Assembly (NCBI GenBank): GCA_016758965.1
Contig: JAEPRB010000264.1
Span: forward strand, 1-51,887
Direction: 5' to 3'
Source: Circinella minor
Taxonomy: Eukaryota > Mucoromycota > Mucoromycetes > Mucorales > Lichtheimiaceae
Length of the DNA stretch: 51,887 bases
In this document: positions 12,071-22,919 of the stretch, piece by piece
Layout: every line of letters begins with the position of its first letter
Position numbering within the stretch: position 1 is the stretch's first letter
Position numbers and translations under genes: made by a program
Notes under the pieces: generated by a model
What the model saw: the letters and a program-made list of their open reading frames with translations, nothing else
What the model was told of the DNA's origin: nothing
Databases searched by the model: none

Positions 12071-12194
12071 AAAAATAAAAAGAAATAAAAAAAAATAAAA
12101 ATAAAAAAAAACAAAACACTATAAACACAAATACAAATACAAACATAAATATAAATATAAAATAATAATATGTAAGCAACCTGAGAGGGGGTAA
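12071..12194 (+). other. Chromovirus 3' untranslated region and polypurine tract
   Basis: An A-rich, T-poor stretch of tandem AAATA/AAAATAAA and ACAAAT words separates the pol stop from the polypurine tract TGAGAGGGGG (12182-12191). The tract plus TAA directly precedes the LTR start. Confidence 0.6.
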
Positions 12195-12661
12195 TGTGGT
12201 ATATGTGCACCGCATAACTACCTAATCATAATAATCCTAATATAATTATAATATAAACTGACAAGCAAAGCTTATAATAAACATACATCGGTCGCTTTAC
12301 AAATAATGATCACCGTATAAATAATAATCATAACAAATCGTATATATAATAATACTCATAAATCATACACATCATAAAGAAGATCATCAAACATAAAGAT
12401 GTTTATTTATTCATATAATAATATACAATAATATCCATCCTCAAAGGATAGGAAATATAAAATAGAAACATATATAAATACTCACATCAAATTAGAAATA
12501 ATAATCATCATTCATTCTTTTTATCAATATCTTATAATCAATCCGTAATAAAAGACATATAAGATTCCATAATATTTATTCTTGTTTTCCATTTAAATTC
12601 TATTCTACTTTATTCTATTTAACCACTTACTTTATTTATATATTCTATTCACTATATCTCA
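12195..12661 (+). repeat. 3' LTR of the chromovirus
   Basis: The LTR begins TGTGGTATATG right after the polypurine tract. Its 3' limit is set at the CA at 12660-12661 because recognisable integrase code of another element starts a few bases later. The end is therefore approximate. It is AT-rich and probably carries the promoter and polyadenylation signals. No second copy lies in the window. Confidence 0.6.
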
Positions 12662-13479
12662 GATAGGTTATTTCAACGCTTTGCTATTGACTTTGTAGGA
12701 CCTTTCAACATACATAGTAGAAAAGGGAATGCCTATATTATTGTAGCAATTGAATACTACACAAGATGGCCGGTAGCAAGAGCCTTAAAATCAAATAATG
12801 CAATTGAAGCAGCATGATTTATATATGAAGAAATATTTTGCTCATTTGGACCTCCTGAAGAAATTCTCACAGATAATAGATCTCATTTTGACAATGCTGT
12901 AATAAAAACATTTGTCGACATGGTGAATACAAAACATCGTTACTCTACTTCTTATTATCCAAAATCTAATAGTAAGGTGGAACATATAAATGGCACGATA
13001 ACAAATGGATTACGCAAGTTAGCTTACAAGGATCCACAAGGATGGGACGAACATTTATCAACAGTAATATATGCATATATAGAACTAAAGTTCATGCAAG
13101 ACTAGGAATATCGCCTTATGAACTTCTTTATGGTTTGGCGCCAAGACAACATCGTCAGGATATTCTTCAACAAGTAGGAGAAAAATTAGCAATGGAAAGA
13201 GCTTATTACTTAATGGATCGTAACATAAAGGATCAAGATAGCGGTGATCAAAAATCAAAACCGAACGTCTTCGTCGAACCGAAGTTTCCAGTTGGATCAA
13301 AAGTATTACTTGTAAATCAATCACGAAAAGGGAAGTTAGACAGTAAATATCGTGATAAAATATATCAAGTTATGGTAGCTTTCGGTAATAGAACGTATAT
13401 TCTGGTAGGACCGAATGGCAAACGACTAAAAAGAAGAATGAACGAAGCTCAAATGAGAGCATATCATGAACGTAGATAA
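12662..13479 (+). pseudogene. Integrase relic of a second Ty3/gypsy element
   Basis: This fragment starts inside the integrase core (IDFVGPF with the first Asp), has the second Asp in ILTDNRSHF and the Glu in SKVEHINGTI, and runs through the C-terminal part (SPYELLYGLAPR, then GSKVLLVNQSRKGKLD) to a stop at 13479. It is broken by a TGA at 12815-12817 and by a frame change near 13080. Its sequence differs clearly from the first element's integrase and it lacks a chromodomain, so it belongs to a different family. A purine-rich tract and an LTR follow. The fragment abuts the end of the first element's LTR, which suggests deletion or nested insertion. Confidence 0.85.
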
Positions 13480-13520
13480 ACAACATCCAAGATATGTCTA
13501 GGATTTAGAGGGGAGAATGA

Positions 13521-13841
13521 TGTGGCGGTGAAATTTTCGTAAAAATCAAATATTGCGTTTTCTCCTAGATTATAAATTTTCTCATATGTGTAACTTTGTT
13601 GTATTATTTAATCTTGTACTTTGACTCTCCCCATCCCACTTTTTTCTTCTCTTTGCTTTACTTTATTTTATCTACGAGAATAGTAAGTTTTACCTTTATT
13701 TTATACATTATAGTTTATCTCTTTATTAACAGTTATATAAATAAATAGCCAATAGTTTTACATTTATAAAGTCTTTTTTTTTAAGATTCACAAAAAAGAG
13801 TGAGTGAATTTATTGACGGCCACTGAAATTATTATACAACA
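13521..13841 (+). repeat. LTR of the second Ty3/gypsy element
   Basis: It starts TGTGGCGGTG just after the purine-rich GAGGGGAGAATGA and probably ends ...TATACAACA at 13841, about 321 bp, with TG...CA termini. The next bases, GTGGTTGGAAAATCAGAGCC, contain a TGG of the kind that opens a primer-binding site, so the LTR may have been shared with another internal region later interrupted by the LINE. Confidence 0.6.
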
Positions 13842-14013
13842 GTGGTTGGAAAATCAGAGCCAAGATACAAGGAACAAACAAAGTGATTCTACGGCACAAA
13901 AGAAGGAAGAAGAAGGGGGAGGAATGAAAAGAAAACAAGAAAAATTAAAAGGGAAGGAGAGGGTATAATCGTGAGGATGAACTATGCTAAAAAGTGTTAT
14001 GTGGGATAAAAAG
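13842..14013. other. Purine-rich spacer between LTR and LINE tail
   Basis: A 170-bp purine-rich segment (repeated GAAGAAG and GGGA words) lies between the LTR and the LINE poly(A) tail. It could be the leader of a retroelement cut by the LINE insertion. No gene is visible. Confidence 0.35.
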
Positions 14014-14045
<32 letters not shown>

Positions 14046-14078
14046 GTATTATTGAATAAAAAGTATCAAAATACGTAG

Positions 14079-17000
14079 TTATGGAGGTTGATGTATGAAA
14101 AGTGTTTCTTCCTGACGGAAGCGGATGAGAGTTTTGTGGGTAGAATCAATAATGGTTGTTAGACAAAAGGGGACAGAAGAAAAAATATACAACCAATGCG
14201 CTTTCCATATGCCTACCATCGTACCAGAGATAATTTGGATGGGGGATAGTGGAGAGTGAGATAAATCCCAGGTGGGCATAGTAAAAGAGAAAATAGCATC
14301 ATGAACAGTGTCTTGAGTAACCGAGGTAAGAACACAATCCTGAAGAACTTGCTGCCAAATAATCCATTTGGTATCACACGAGAATAAAAAATGAGAGACA
14401 GAGTCATTTTCAAGATCGCCAAGAGCACAAAGAGCGTTGTCAAAACGGGCAGGTAAAATATGATGAAGAGTGGAGCAACAAGATAGTTTTCCATGTAATG
14501 ATCGCCACCAAATTGACCTAGCAAGAGGCATTATACGCGCTTTCCAAAAAAACTGCCACTTGGATGGAGTAAGAGTAGGATAACTGTTGTTGGTGGTAAT
14601 AATGTTGATAGCTGATTGTTGACGAGCAAGACGATACGTTCTTGTACTGCACAGATGTAGTGGTATGTGATCAATGTTGAGTCGATTATAAAAAGGCTGA
14701 GCATCAACTTGTCCAATATAAAAATCAGCAGAGTCAAGAATAGGAGCACCAGGTAATAGAGCTCGAGCCAGAAAATCTGCTATTAATACGTCACCAGAGT
14801 ATAAGGCACGGAAAAGATGAAGTATACTATTCCCACCAATGGTAAGTTCAGCCCGAGTGTGACGACGAAGACGATTAATAGTGCTATCAAACAAGTAGTA
14901 GGCATCAGATACAATCAAGCTAGAGAGTTGTTTTTTTGGAAGGAAATTAGATTGTGCGGAAGCTTGAATGACAAAGGACAATGGAAGAGAAAGACAGGTA
15001 GCCATAGATGGATCAGAAAGCAATGGTTGTAAAGGAAGTTCGTCAATAGTGGTGAATAAAGTAGATAAGGTATTCATAGAACAAAGAGTAGAAGATCGTA
15101 AAGAGGGAAAAAGAATGGGTAAAAGGGGATCAGTACAATTTGAATTGGAAGTTATAAAGTAAGACAAAAAACAAGAGAGAAAAGATGAAGAAGAAGAATG
15201 TGTAAAAAAAAGAAGATAGCCATCGAATCTGCATTGCTTGTTGTTGTAAACGTGAATCCAAAATACGTAAACCACCTATAAATTTGGGTAATGTGAGTAT
15301 ATCATATTTAATAGGAGGAAACATTTTATGCATAAGAAATTTAGTTATTATACTACGAATTTTTTGATGATAGTTTTTAGGGATGGGGGTAACACGTAAG
15401 ACATGCCAAAGTTTGGACAAAACTAATGTATTAACCACAGTGCTACGTCCTTGAACAGATAAACCCCATTGAGGATGAATATCGCAAGCAACCTCGATCT
15501 TGACCAACAAGCCATCCAAGAAAGCATTAAGTTGAGAAGCAGTTGAAGCAAGGGGATAACCAAGGTAATGAACAGCAGATAAAGACCTATAATCATGCCA
15601 AGCAGTAATATCTGCAGAGCGGAGAAGGTCTTGCCAATCCGCTTGACTAGCACCTGATAAAGAAATAGCTTCTGTTTGATGAAAGTTGACTTTTGCATTT
15701 GAAGCACGACTGTATACTAATAAAGATTTTTGAAGTTGATGAAAATCGGTTGGAGAAGACAATAGAAACAGTGCATCATCGGCATAGCCTAAAACCTTGA
15801 GAGGAGCAGGTGAAACCAAAGGAAAAGAACCAAGATGCTTGTGTAATGAAAAACCATGGAACAGAGGGTCAGCCAAAACAGTATGAAGAAGAGGGTCAAA
15901 AGCAAGATTAAATAGCATAGGAGAAATAGGATCTCCTTGATGTAATCCACGACCTTGGTGTACTGGGTCACTAAGAAAGCCATTTACCATAACCGAGATC
16001 GAAGTACTAAAAAACAAATTACAAAGAGAAAGAACAAGTGAAGAAGGCAAACCAATATGAAGAAGAATAATACGCAGATAAGTGGGATGAACCCTATCAT
16101 ACGCCTTTTCCTAATCGATCAATAAGCCAACTCCAGGAAGATGATGATGGCGTGGATATTCCATAATTAGCCGAGCAGCAAAACCATTATCACCAATAAA
16201 TTTTCCAGGAAGAAAACCGGTCTGTACTGATGAAATAACAGGTTGGACAGCTGGAAGAATACGAGAATTAACTAAACGAGTGAAAACCTTGGCGTCTGTA
16301 TTAATAAGTGAAATTGGTCGCCAATTTGATAAGAGTGAAAGATCCCCTTTCTTTGGCAGCAAACATAATCTGGTTTCAGACCAGGAAGCAGGAAAAACGC
16401 CAGCCTGGAGAGCATCGTTATAAACATCAACTGCAAGATCACCAACTAAAGCATGATCAAAAAGAAGACGTAAAATTGGATATGGTAAACCATCACTACC
16501 AGGAGTACTGGCACGGGGAGCTCGTTTGGCCGCTGTACAAAGATTTTCTAAGGTAAAAGGAGCAGTAAGTAATGTTTGAGTCAAAGGTGAAGAAAGTAGG
16601 TCGGTTGGTATATAGTGAAGTAGGTGGTCAATTGCTTGAAAGTCGACAGGTTCAGGAGTATATAAATGTTGATAATATTGTTGAGCAGCATCAGTCATTG
16701 TCTCGGGTGTTGAACATAATGCATTAGAGATAGGGTGGCGTAATTGAGTAATAGATCGTTTAGATTGTTTAACTTCTATGGTGCATTTAATGTAACCAGC
16801 AGAACGTTCACCATTTTCCCGCCAACGCAAACCAGCTCGAAGAGCGTCGATATGTGCAAAATCCGATTGTGTTGATGCAATTTCTGCTTCCAAAGATATC
16901 AAATAAGAGTCTTGTTGTATAGTTGTGTGATGGAGAGGTGAAAGATAGCGACGACGTTCTTTTTGTAGTGATTGAAGATGGAGACGATTATGGGTACCTT

Positions 17001-17897
17001 TTTTTCTTGAATACTTACGCGCAAAGCGGCCAGTTATTGTTTTAATGTGATCCCATTTTTGTTGAGTGGTGAGTGATATTAATACTGTTGCAAATTCTGA
17101 ATCGAGAATATCGTATAATTCACTACAAAATAGTTTATCATTAGCCAAGGTGGGGTTACAACACCATAGACCAGGACCCCAAGGTGCTTGTCCTAAACGT
17201 AGCTCTACTGAAACCAGATGATGATTGGTCCACAAGGGATTAATAAAATCAATAAGAGGAGATGAAGAAAAGGGAACAAATCGATGGACATAAAAATATA
17301 GTCAAGACAAGAACGAGAGTTATTACGAAGAAATGTGGGAGTAGGACAATCACCAGGAGGTGTCACACTATCAACCCAATATGAAGAAAGATATGATTTC
17401 CAAGGATTAGGAATACCAAGAGGGGAATGAGAAAGAATTTGGTAATTAAAATCACCTAATAGAATACTGCACGAAATGACAGCAGGGGAGAGAAAAGATA
17501 ATTGAGACAAAGAAGTATAAAAAGGTTCTCGATGATAATATCGAGCAGGGGCATAAATGACAATAATGTTAACAGGAGAAAAAGAAAAAGAAGAATGTGA
17601 AACAGTGACATGCATGACGCGACCATCCAACTCAAAAGAGTTTAAGGTGAGGATAAGAGAGGGGTTGAGAGAAATGATACCAACATGTTGGGACCAGAAA
17701 GAAGAAGAGGATTGAAATTGAGTATGAAAACGAGTTTGGAGATCTTGATCAGCAGCATGGGTTTCTTGTAAAGTTAAAATATCGAATGATTGAGATTTAA
17801 GAAAGTGAATAAAATGTTTGCTACGTTGTGGCGCGTCTGTTTTGGGTAAACCACGACAGTTGAGTGTACCAATTCTTATATTGATGTCTTTTTTCAT
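14079..17897 (-). pseudogene. LINE ORF2: APE endonuclease and reverse transcriptase, broken
   Basis: The N-terminal part is an apurinic-like endonuclease (LNCRGL, TLQETHA, ILLGDFNYQ, CLDYIF, then TNHHLVS). The reverse transcriptase has LPKKGDLSLLSNWRPISL, EKAYDRVHP, LHQGDPISPMLF and the catalytic GYADDA (near 15785). The C-terminus has a zf-RVT-like region (WWRSLHGKLS, then SHFLFSC). Lesions: a one-base loss near 17285 at the end of the endonuclease, a TAG stop at 16111-16113 just before EKAYDRV, and a frame change at an eight-T run about 15203-15210. Translation would otherwise give roughly 1,270 residues. The start ATG overlaps the ORF1 stop as ATGA (17894-17897), consistent with termination-reinitiation. 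The few, mostly homopolymer lesions suggest a recently dead copy or uncorrected long-read errors. Confidence 0.88.
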
Positions 17898-19298
17898 TGA
17901 TATTTCGGGTTTGGGGTAGGTTGACAGGAGCTGCGACGAATACCATCTTCACTATAGGTTGATCTAAGTAGGAAACGAGCAGCAATGCCATTGACAGTTT
18001 GTATCAGAGACATAGGAGATTGAGTGTCAGGTGCTTGAGCAAGTTCAGTTGTTGTAATAGGTTCTATAGAATCAGAAACAGAAGAAGAAAATTGACTAGT
18101 CTCAGGGGATAGAGGTACTACCCTGGATGTAGGTGAAATATTATTTGTATATGTATTTTCAGGAGTGGTTGTACCTGTACTAGTTGGTGTAACAACTTCG
18201 TTATCAATACCAGAACTGAAAGTAGTGCTGCCGTTCGACAAAGTATTACCATTAGGTTGTTCAACTTCATCGAGATCCATATCAGGAGACAAAGTTGGTG
18301 ATGGTGGGGCTGAAGAATAATCAGCTTCACTACCGTGATCATCGCCATTAACTGCTAAGGATGATGGAGGGTTTGAAGAACCTTTAGTATTTACGGTGGT
18401 GACTGTAACATTCCCAGGAGAAGGTGGCACAGAGCCTGTTGTAACACCCGCGTGGTTTTGACTGTGCTTTGCCTTTTTGTGCTTAGAGCATGAGTCCAAA
18501 TGAAAGGAACCATATCCACCACAAGAAGGACAAGCTTGAACATGATGTGCTTTAGCCTTGGGACAAACATCTTTCTCATGGGTGTCCTCATGGCAAATAC
18601 GACAATAGGAGGGTGAACCTTTCCAAAAAGCCCGAATTTCATGGTCAATGCCAGGAAAGTGAAGAGTATGTGTTGATAGATTTTGATCCGATTCAGTAAC
18701 ATCAAGCGAAACACATCCTTGACCCATAAAAAATAAATGTGGTGATGACAAAAAAAGACTAATATCCAAAAGTTTTCCATATGGTTGAAGCATTTGTTGG
18801 ATGGCTAAAATAAGTTGATCATTAGGTAAATGAGGAAGATCATATAAATTGATAGCAAGAAAACCAGATCCTTTACGAAGAGCTGGGGTGCCAAAAACAG
18901 TTTTACTATCTATGGTCAATCCTTGAGTAGACAATACATGGCATTGAGCATCATCTCGAGGAGTAATTTCAACCACAACTCTCTTGTCCTTGAAGCGTAA
19001 TTGTACACCAAGAGGAGGAGATGAAGGAAATTGGCTGGCAATGGCATTAAAGATGGTTGATCGATTAGTGGTAACTGAAGTTGTTTCAAAGAAAAGACTT
19101 GGGTTGACAGAACGGAAATATTCATTAGTGCGAATATGAGATTCATTGAGATTTTCTTGAACAGCCCCAGACGTAAAAATTGAACGTCGAATACTTTTGA
19201 TAATTGGAATAGTAGTTTTAGGGCGATTGTCTGAAGAAGACTTGTTCGCGTGTTGAGACTGGTTGGTGTTTTTGAGACGACGTTTTTTTTTGACTCAT
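17894..19298 (-). pseudogene. LINE ORF1: zinc-knuckle nucleic-acid-binding protein
   Basis: ORF1 makes the RNA-binding partner of ORF2. From the ATG at 19298 the frame is good only after correcting a run of nine A (19283-19291 on the complementary strand) that puts the first codons out of frame; eight would restore continuity. The body has a region resembling an RNA-recognition fold (FLAINLYDLPHLPND, QPYGKLLDISLF) and two CCHC knuckles, CRICHEDTHEKDVC and CPSCGGYGSFHLDSC, followed by a Ser/Thr/Pro-rich, disordered tail ending PNPKYQ. About 468 residues in all. The ATGA overlap with ORF2 indicates coupled translation. Assignment rests on position, knuckles and linkage to ORF2. Confidence 0.8.
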
Positions 19299-19600
19299 AG
19301 GCGAAAGAGGTGTCTACATTTATAAAGTCAACATACATCAAAAGTAAAAAAAAAAATTCTCAGATGAGGAGACTGAAAAGAACGGGGAAGTGACGTAATT
19401 TTTCCTGATGAATAACGAACTCGTAACAAAACCACACTTACAAAAAAAAAATAAGGTTCCATTAATCATTTAAAGGTTATGTATAATTAATTTGCACACC
19501 ATCATCTTTTTTATTATTTAACTACTTTTATTCTTTTTATTCTTTTTACCAATCAGGTTCTACTGCGAGTCTATACTTAGCAGTATTAGTGAACCGAGTA
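19299..19600 (-). other. LINE leader sequence upstream of ORF1
   Basis: This is non-coding sequence between the ORF1 start and the tandem repeats. It includes a T/C-rich tract and reads as a LINE 5' untranslated region on the minus strand. Confidence 0.4.
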
Positions 19601-19601
19601 T

Positions 19602-19731
19602 GGGTCAATGCATCACCTTAGCGCTCAAAATTGAGATTGGTCCCTCTTTGATCTTTTGCGTTACTTTCTTTCAATGAACTGACGGATCAATGATCACCTT
19701 CGCGCTTAGAGCCTGGTCCCTCTTTGATCTT
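19602..19731 (-). repeat. Two imperfect tandem units in LINE 5' leader
   Basis: Units at 19602-19655 and 19683-19731 share TCAATG.ATCACCTT, a CGCT core and the identical GGTCCCTCTTTGATCTT, with a start-to-start spacing of 81 bp. Tandem promoter monomers upstream of ORF1 are known in several LINE families, so these may carry the LINE promoter. That role is an inference. Confidence 0.55.
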
Positions 19732-19809
19732 GACGTCATTTGTTTTTTACAATATAATATTTTTCCGAAAAACATTGTTGCCAGGATATCTATACTAATA
19801 GCAGTTTAA

Positions 19810-19810
<1 letters not shown>

Positions 19811-19872
<62 letters not shown>
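19811..19872. repeat. (ATT)n microsatellite
   Basis: About 20 uninterrupted ATT units lie just beyond the LINE 5' leader, followed by ATATATAG. Confidence 0.97.
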
Positions 19873-19877
<5 letters not shown>

Positions 19878-20412
19878 GTGTCGATAAGAATGAACAACAT
19901 CAAGTATAAATAACAAAGATTTTACGGACGAATGTATAGACAATCTTCTTACGAATATATTTTTCAACAAGATTATTAATTTTACTGTCTGGAACATCAA
20001 AACGATTCAATTGCATTTTGGTTGGTAATTTTATTATTGTGGACATTTTTTATTCACGTACCGTGCAAAGACATTTTTGGCAGTTATAATAATTTTATGC
20101 TTTCAGTAGTTTTGTCTGTTGCTTCAATTGTACTTTTTTAGGTTAGTAAGAAGCAAATGACTTGTAATGAAAGTGGTTGTCAAGAACAATAAGTTTTGTC
20201 CATTTCAAATATTAAATTTTGAAGAAGAACATCTAGCCTGATAAAATCAGAAAAAATCTCCTTGGATCGATCGGTAAAGAAAATGAATTTTCAAATTTGA
20301 AGTCACTTATCACTGACGCTGGTAAAATATTATATACATATTTTCTATTTGGGTGCATTTATCAAGTGATATATTATAATATTATAACTAATTGGATGAA
20401 CGGAATATTATA
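19873..20412. other. AT-rich sequence before LRR-like pseudogene
   Basis: No intact gene. The region may include decayed upstream sequence of the LRR-like gene that follows. Frames are closed by stops about every 20-30 codons. Confidence 0.4.
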
Positions 20413-21037
20413 TAGGGGATGGAAAAATCGATCCAGATGTTCATTTGGGCAAAGCCTTACATAACACATTACCTTGTATTTCCAACACATTGACACGACT
20501 GGACATTATTTCACAATCAATTGTCAACATTTCTTTGGGTCATATCTTTACTACTTTGTCGAAACTTGAAATCTCTCAAATTAAATGTGTATCCACTCGA
20601 TGACAGTGCATCGGCAAGATATATTTTATCTTCAGCAACAATGGATGATTTACGACGTCATCGTTACAAAATTTGGAAGTTGCATCCAATTGTCCACTTG
20701 CTTCTCAATTGATACGAAATGTGTTCCACGCGTTTTTAAAATATATGCCCGAATTGCGACGTCTAGCGGTATATTATGATGCAAAATATTACTTTAATGG
20801 TCAAGATATGGCGGATCATTGTCCGAAACTCGAAGTGATCAAGACTGGTTATTAGCCGAACATGCGGAAACGCTCAAGCGTTATGGTTTTTATTACTATA
20901 CGAATTCTTACAAAGAACGGCAACAGTCAAGCGACAATGATAGTGATATGATATCAATAGACGACAGAGGACCTAACAGCAACAACAATAACAACAATAC
21001 AACGAATACCAATAATGTTGATATTATAGCGAATTAA
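20413..21037 (+). pseudogene. Leucine-rich repeat / F-box-like protein relic
   Basis: Read across frames, this gives repeated LRR-like pieces: LTRLDIISQSIVNISLGHIF followed by TTLSKLEIS, then NLKSLKLNVYPL, QNLEVASNCPLASQL, MPELRRLAVYYDAKYYF and HCPKLEVIKTGY, ending in LKRYGFYYYTNSYKERQQ and an Asn/Thr-rich tail stopping at 21037. The spacing of the L..L.L and CPKLE elements is typical of the F-box/LRR proteins that are abundant in Mucorales. There are in-frame stops (near 20600 and 20640) and at least two frame changes, and no start or F-box is recognisable, so it is a broken gene. The family call is by pattern only. Confidence 0.5.
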
Positions 21038-21189
21038 CCACAACAGCAGCAACAACAAAAAGACCGTATTTACAGAAGAAGAATTAAAATCAATCGAAGA
21101 TCATAAACTACTTCCGTCGCCATCTTGCCTTTCTATCACTGTAGTAATTTTTTTTTTTGAAAAATTGAAATTAAAGGTATGGATGATAT

Positions 21190-22114
21190 GATAATTATTG
21201 CATACAAATGAATACATTGTTAAATAAGCTTACTAATGTGGAGTATTCAAAATGTAGCATAATGTTGACGACTTATGGAAGATCGCTGATGGCTCTCGAT
21301 CCCATCCAGTACGCGACTTTGACGTCGACTGCGTTGAAAGAAGTGTTCTTGACATTTTGGCATATATACAGATGAGGTACATTAAATAAACTTGCTCAAA
21401 GTGGCGTTGAAAACGATTCTATTATGTTGGTTTGGAGATATATTGATACCTTGTAATCAAAGCAGTTATGTTCAAACTTTGTGGTAAGTCTGAAGTTCTT
21501 CATTTATGCTAATCTTCATTTCAAAATGGTATCAATAATAAAAAAAACTAATATCTTATCACACGTTGCAAAATTTGTTAGGAAACGATTAACAAATATC
21601 CACATCAGGATTTGTCCGTGCCAATGAGAATCGGTTGTCGTTGGATGGAAGCATCAAGCTAAAAATACAAGCTGTAAAGCCCGATTTGATCCTTACTAAA
21701 GAACACCTTGAATTTGGTGCAGCTGAACATGGCTTTGGTGATGAAAGTGGAGTAGGTGAAAAAGAATTAAACGAAACATATACCAAATTGCCCAAGACAA
21801 TGAAGGATATGATGATGAAATTGACAGCCTCAGTAGACTATGATGAAACCACAATGCGCTCTTTGCGAGTTGTTGGTCTGGTACACTCACGTAGGTTTTG
21901 TTTTGTTATTAATATGATATGTTGATTATAATTTGTTTACTTATAATACGTACCTGTTTCTTCATAATAACCACGTATAGATTTGAGAATGACAGCATAT
22001 GTTATGGATATCCCAGATGGTTATGTGTGCCGCATACGAAAAATCAAAGAACAAACAATTCCAAGCAGCTTAAGTGATTTTTACAATACATATATTTGTT
22101 TTGAACCGTTCTGA
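21190..22114 (+). pseudogene. Fragment of unknown, lineage-type protein
   Basis: I do not recognise a named family. A readable exon (about 21595-21890) encodes NRLSLDGSIKLKIQAVKPDL, LEFGAAEHGFGDESG and YTKLPKTMKDMMMKL. It splices by GT-AG (donor 21891, acceptor ending 21980) in phase to a last exon, 21981-22114, with LRMTAYVMDIPDGYVCRIRK and the end NTYICFEPF. Earlier pieces such as MALDPIQYATLTSTALKEV and ENDSIMLVWRYIDTL could be upstream exons but are interrupted by stops. The layout resembles an uncharacterised family I associate with repeated copies in Mucoromycota genomes. The Asp..Glu-Phe-Gly-Ala-Ala-Glu spacing is vaguely like a PD-(D/E)XK nuclease core; that is speculation. It is probably a partial or dead copy. 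Confidence 0.45.
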
Positions 22115-22295
22115 ACTTCTTATTAAATTTTCTGTAGTATGTGAAGAAACATATATATTATCTTGATACATTATCTGTACTTGTTTGTCATGTTTTATTA
22201 GTTTAACTCAGTCATATTTCCTTTTTTGTGTAGTAGTAAGTTTTACCAATAAAATTTCTTTTTTTGTGTAAAAGTTGTTATTTTAATAATGTAGA
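22115..22295. other. AT-rich spacer next to Helitron terminus
   Basis: Short AT-rich sequence. It ends at A22295, the base that would be the host T flanking the Helitron 3' end on the minus strand. Nothing else is seen. Confidence 0.4.
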
Positions 22296-22410
22296 CTAGC
22301 GTTTGCCTGCCTCGCTTCGCTTCGGGTCATTCAACGGAAAACACGTCGCAAGGGGGGTAAAACCCCCCTTGACCCCCCTTGACCCCCCAAAAAGGCGCTT
22401 CGCGCCTAGT
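22296..22410 (-). repeat. GC-rich terminus, probably Helitron 3' end
   Basis: On the minus strand this segment ends ...GCAAACGCTAG and is followed by T, fitting the Helitron 3' signature CTRR then host T. It holds two perfect hairpins: a 9-bp stem CAAGGGGGG/CCCCCCTTG with a 5-nt loop (22349-22371), and a 6-bp stem AGGCGC/GCGCCT with a 3-nt loop (22393-22407). Between them are tandem CCCCCCTTGA units. A GCGAAGCGAAGCG run lies nearer the end. The composition is far more GC-rich than its surroundings. It lies about 0.6 kb downstream of a Helitron helicase relic in the same orientation. The classical hairpin 10-12 nt from the end is not evident, so the assignment is probable rather than certain. 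Confidence 0.6.
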
Positions 22411-22919
22411 AGCGACGACGCCCAAGGCTGTACAATTGTTTTGTGGATTCAATCATATAAAAAAATAAGCTGTGATAGTATACTAATTAGATGTTCTTTA
22501 GGATTGGATGATGGGGTTTTATTAAAATAAAAGCACAAATATTAAATACGTAATAGTAATTCTGCAACTTATAATTTACTACACCATTAATAATAGTGAC
22601 AGTTACATACTTTAGTTCTATAATAATCACTGTCTTATTTAATAGATAAAAAAAATCAAAAGGGAGGAGTGTGTTATTATTCACTGATTAGAGAGTATAA
22701 TATTATTTACTGACATATTAACAGGTTGTTCAAGAACTTTCTGGAATTTAATAAAAAAGGGACAAAATATATAAAAGTTAATAAAGGTAGGGTTGTCCTT
22801 ATCGAATTTTTATTGAAGTACTGTATGTAAGGGTTATTGTTGAAAGAAATGTTAATAGTTTAAGAATGTGCAAGAAGTTATTATAAAATGAAGGAGAAGG
22901 TGGAAGAGTAGAGGGAGAG
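22411..22919. other. Sequence between Helitron helicase relic and terminus
   Basis: AT-rich, without recognisable coding sequence. If the helicase relic and the GC-rich terminus belong together, this is the Helitron 3' non-coding region. Confidence 0.4.

Larger units (their letters stand above)
7475..12661 (+). mobile_element. 5'-truncated chromodomain Ty3/gypsy retrotransposon
   Basis: The element has the chromovirus order gag, protease, reverse transcriptase, RNase H, integrase, chromodomain, then a polypurine tract (12182-12194) and a 3' LTR from 12195. There is no 5' LTR, primer-binding site or gag start: sequence homologous to gag begins within a few bases of the truncated edge repeat at 7474-7479. 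Most of pol is still readable, so the copy looks fairly young, but the missing LTR and a frameshift in the reverse transcriptase make it non-autonomous. Without both LTRs, age cannot be judged from LTR divergence. Confidence 0.9.
14014..19760 (-). mobile_element. LINE (non-LTR retrotransposon) with poly(A) tail
   Basis: A two-ORF non-LTR retrotransposon lies on the minus strand. A 27-base T run at 14014-14040 is its poly(A) tail on the minus strand. ORF2 (endonuclease, reverse transcriptase, C-terminal zinc-binding segment) and ORF1 (zinc knuckles) follow, then a 5' leader with tandem repeats. It is nearly full length but carries several frame lesions. The 5' boundary near 19760 is an estimate, and no target-site duplication could be identified by eye. 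An L1/Tx1- or Tad-like clade is possible; I cannot decide from sequence alone. Confidence 0.88.
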
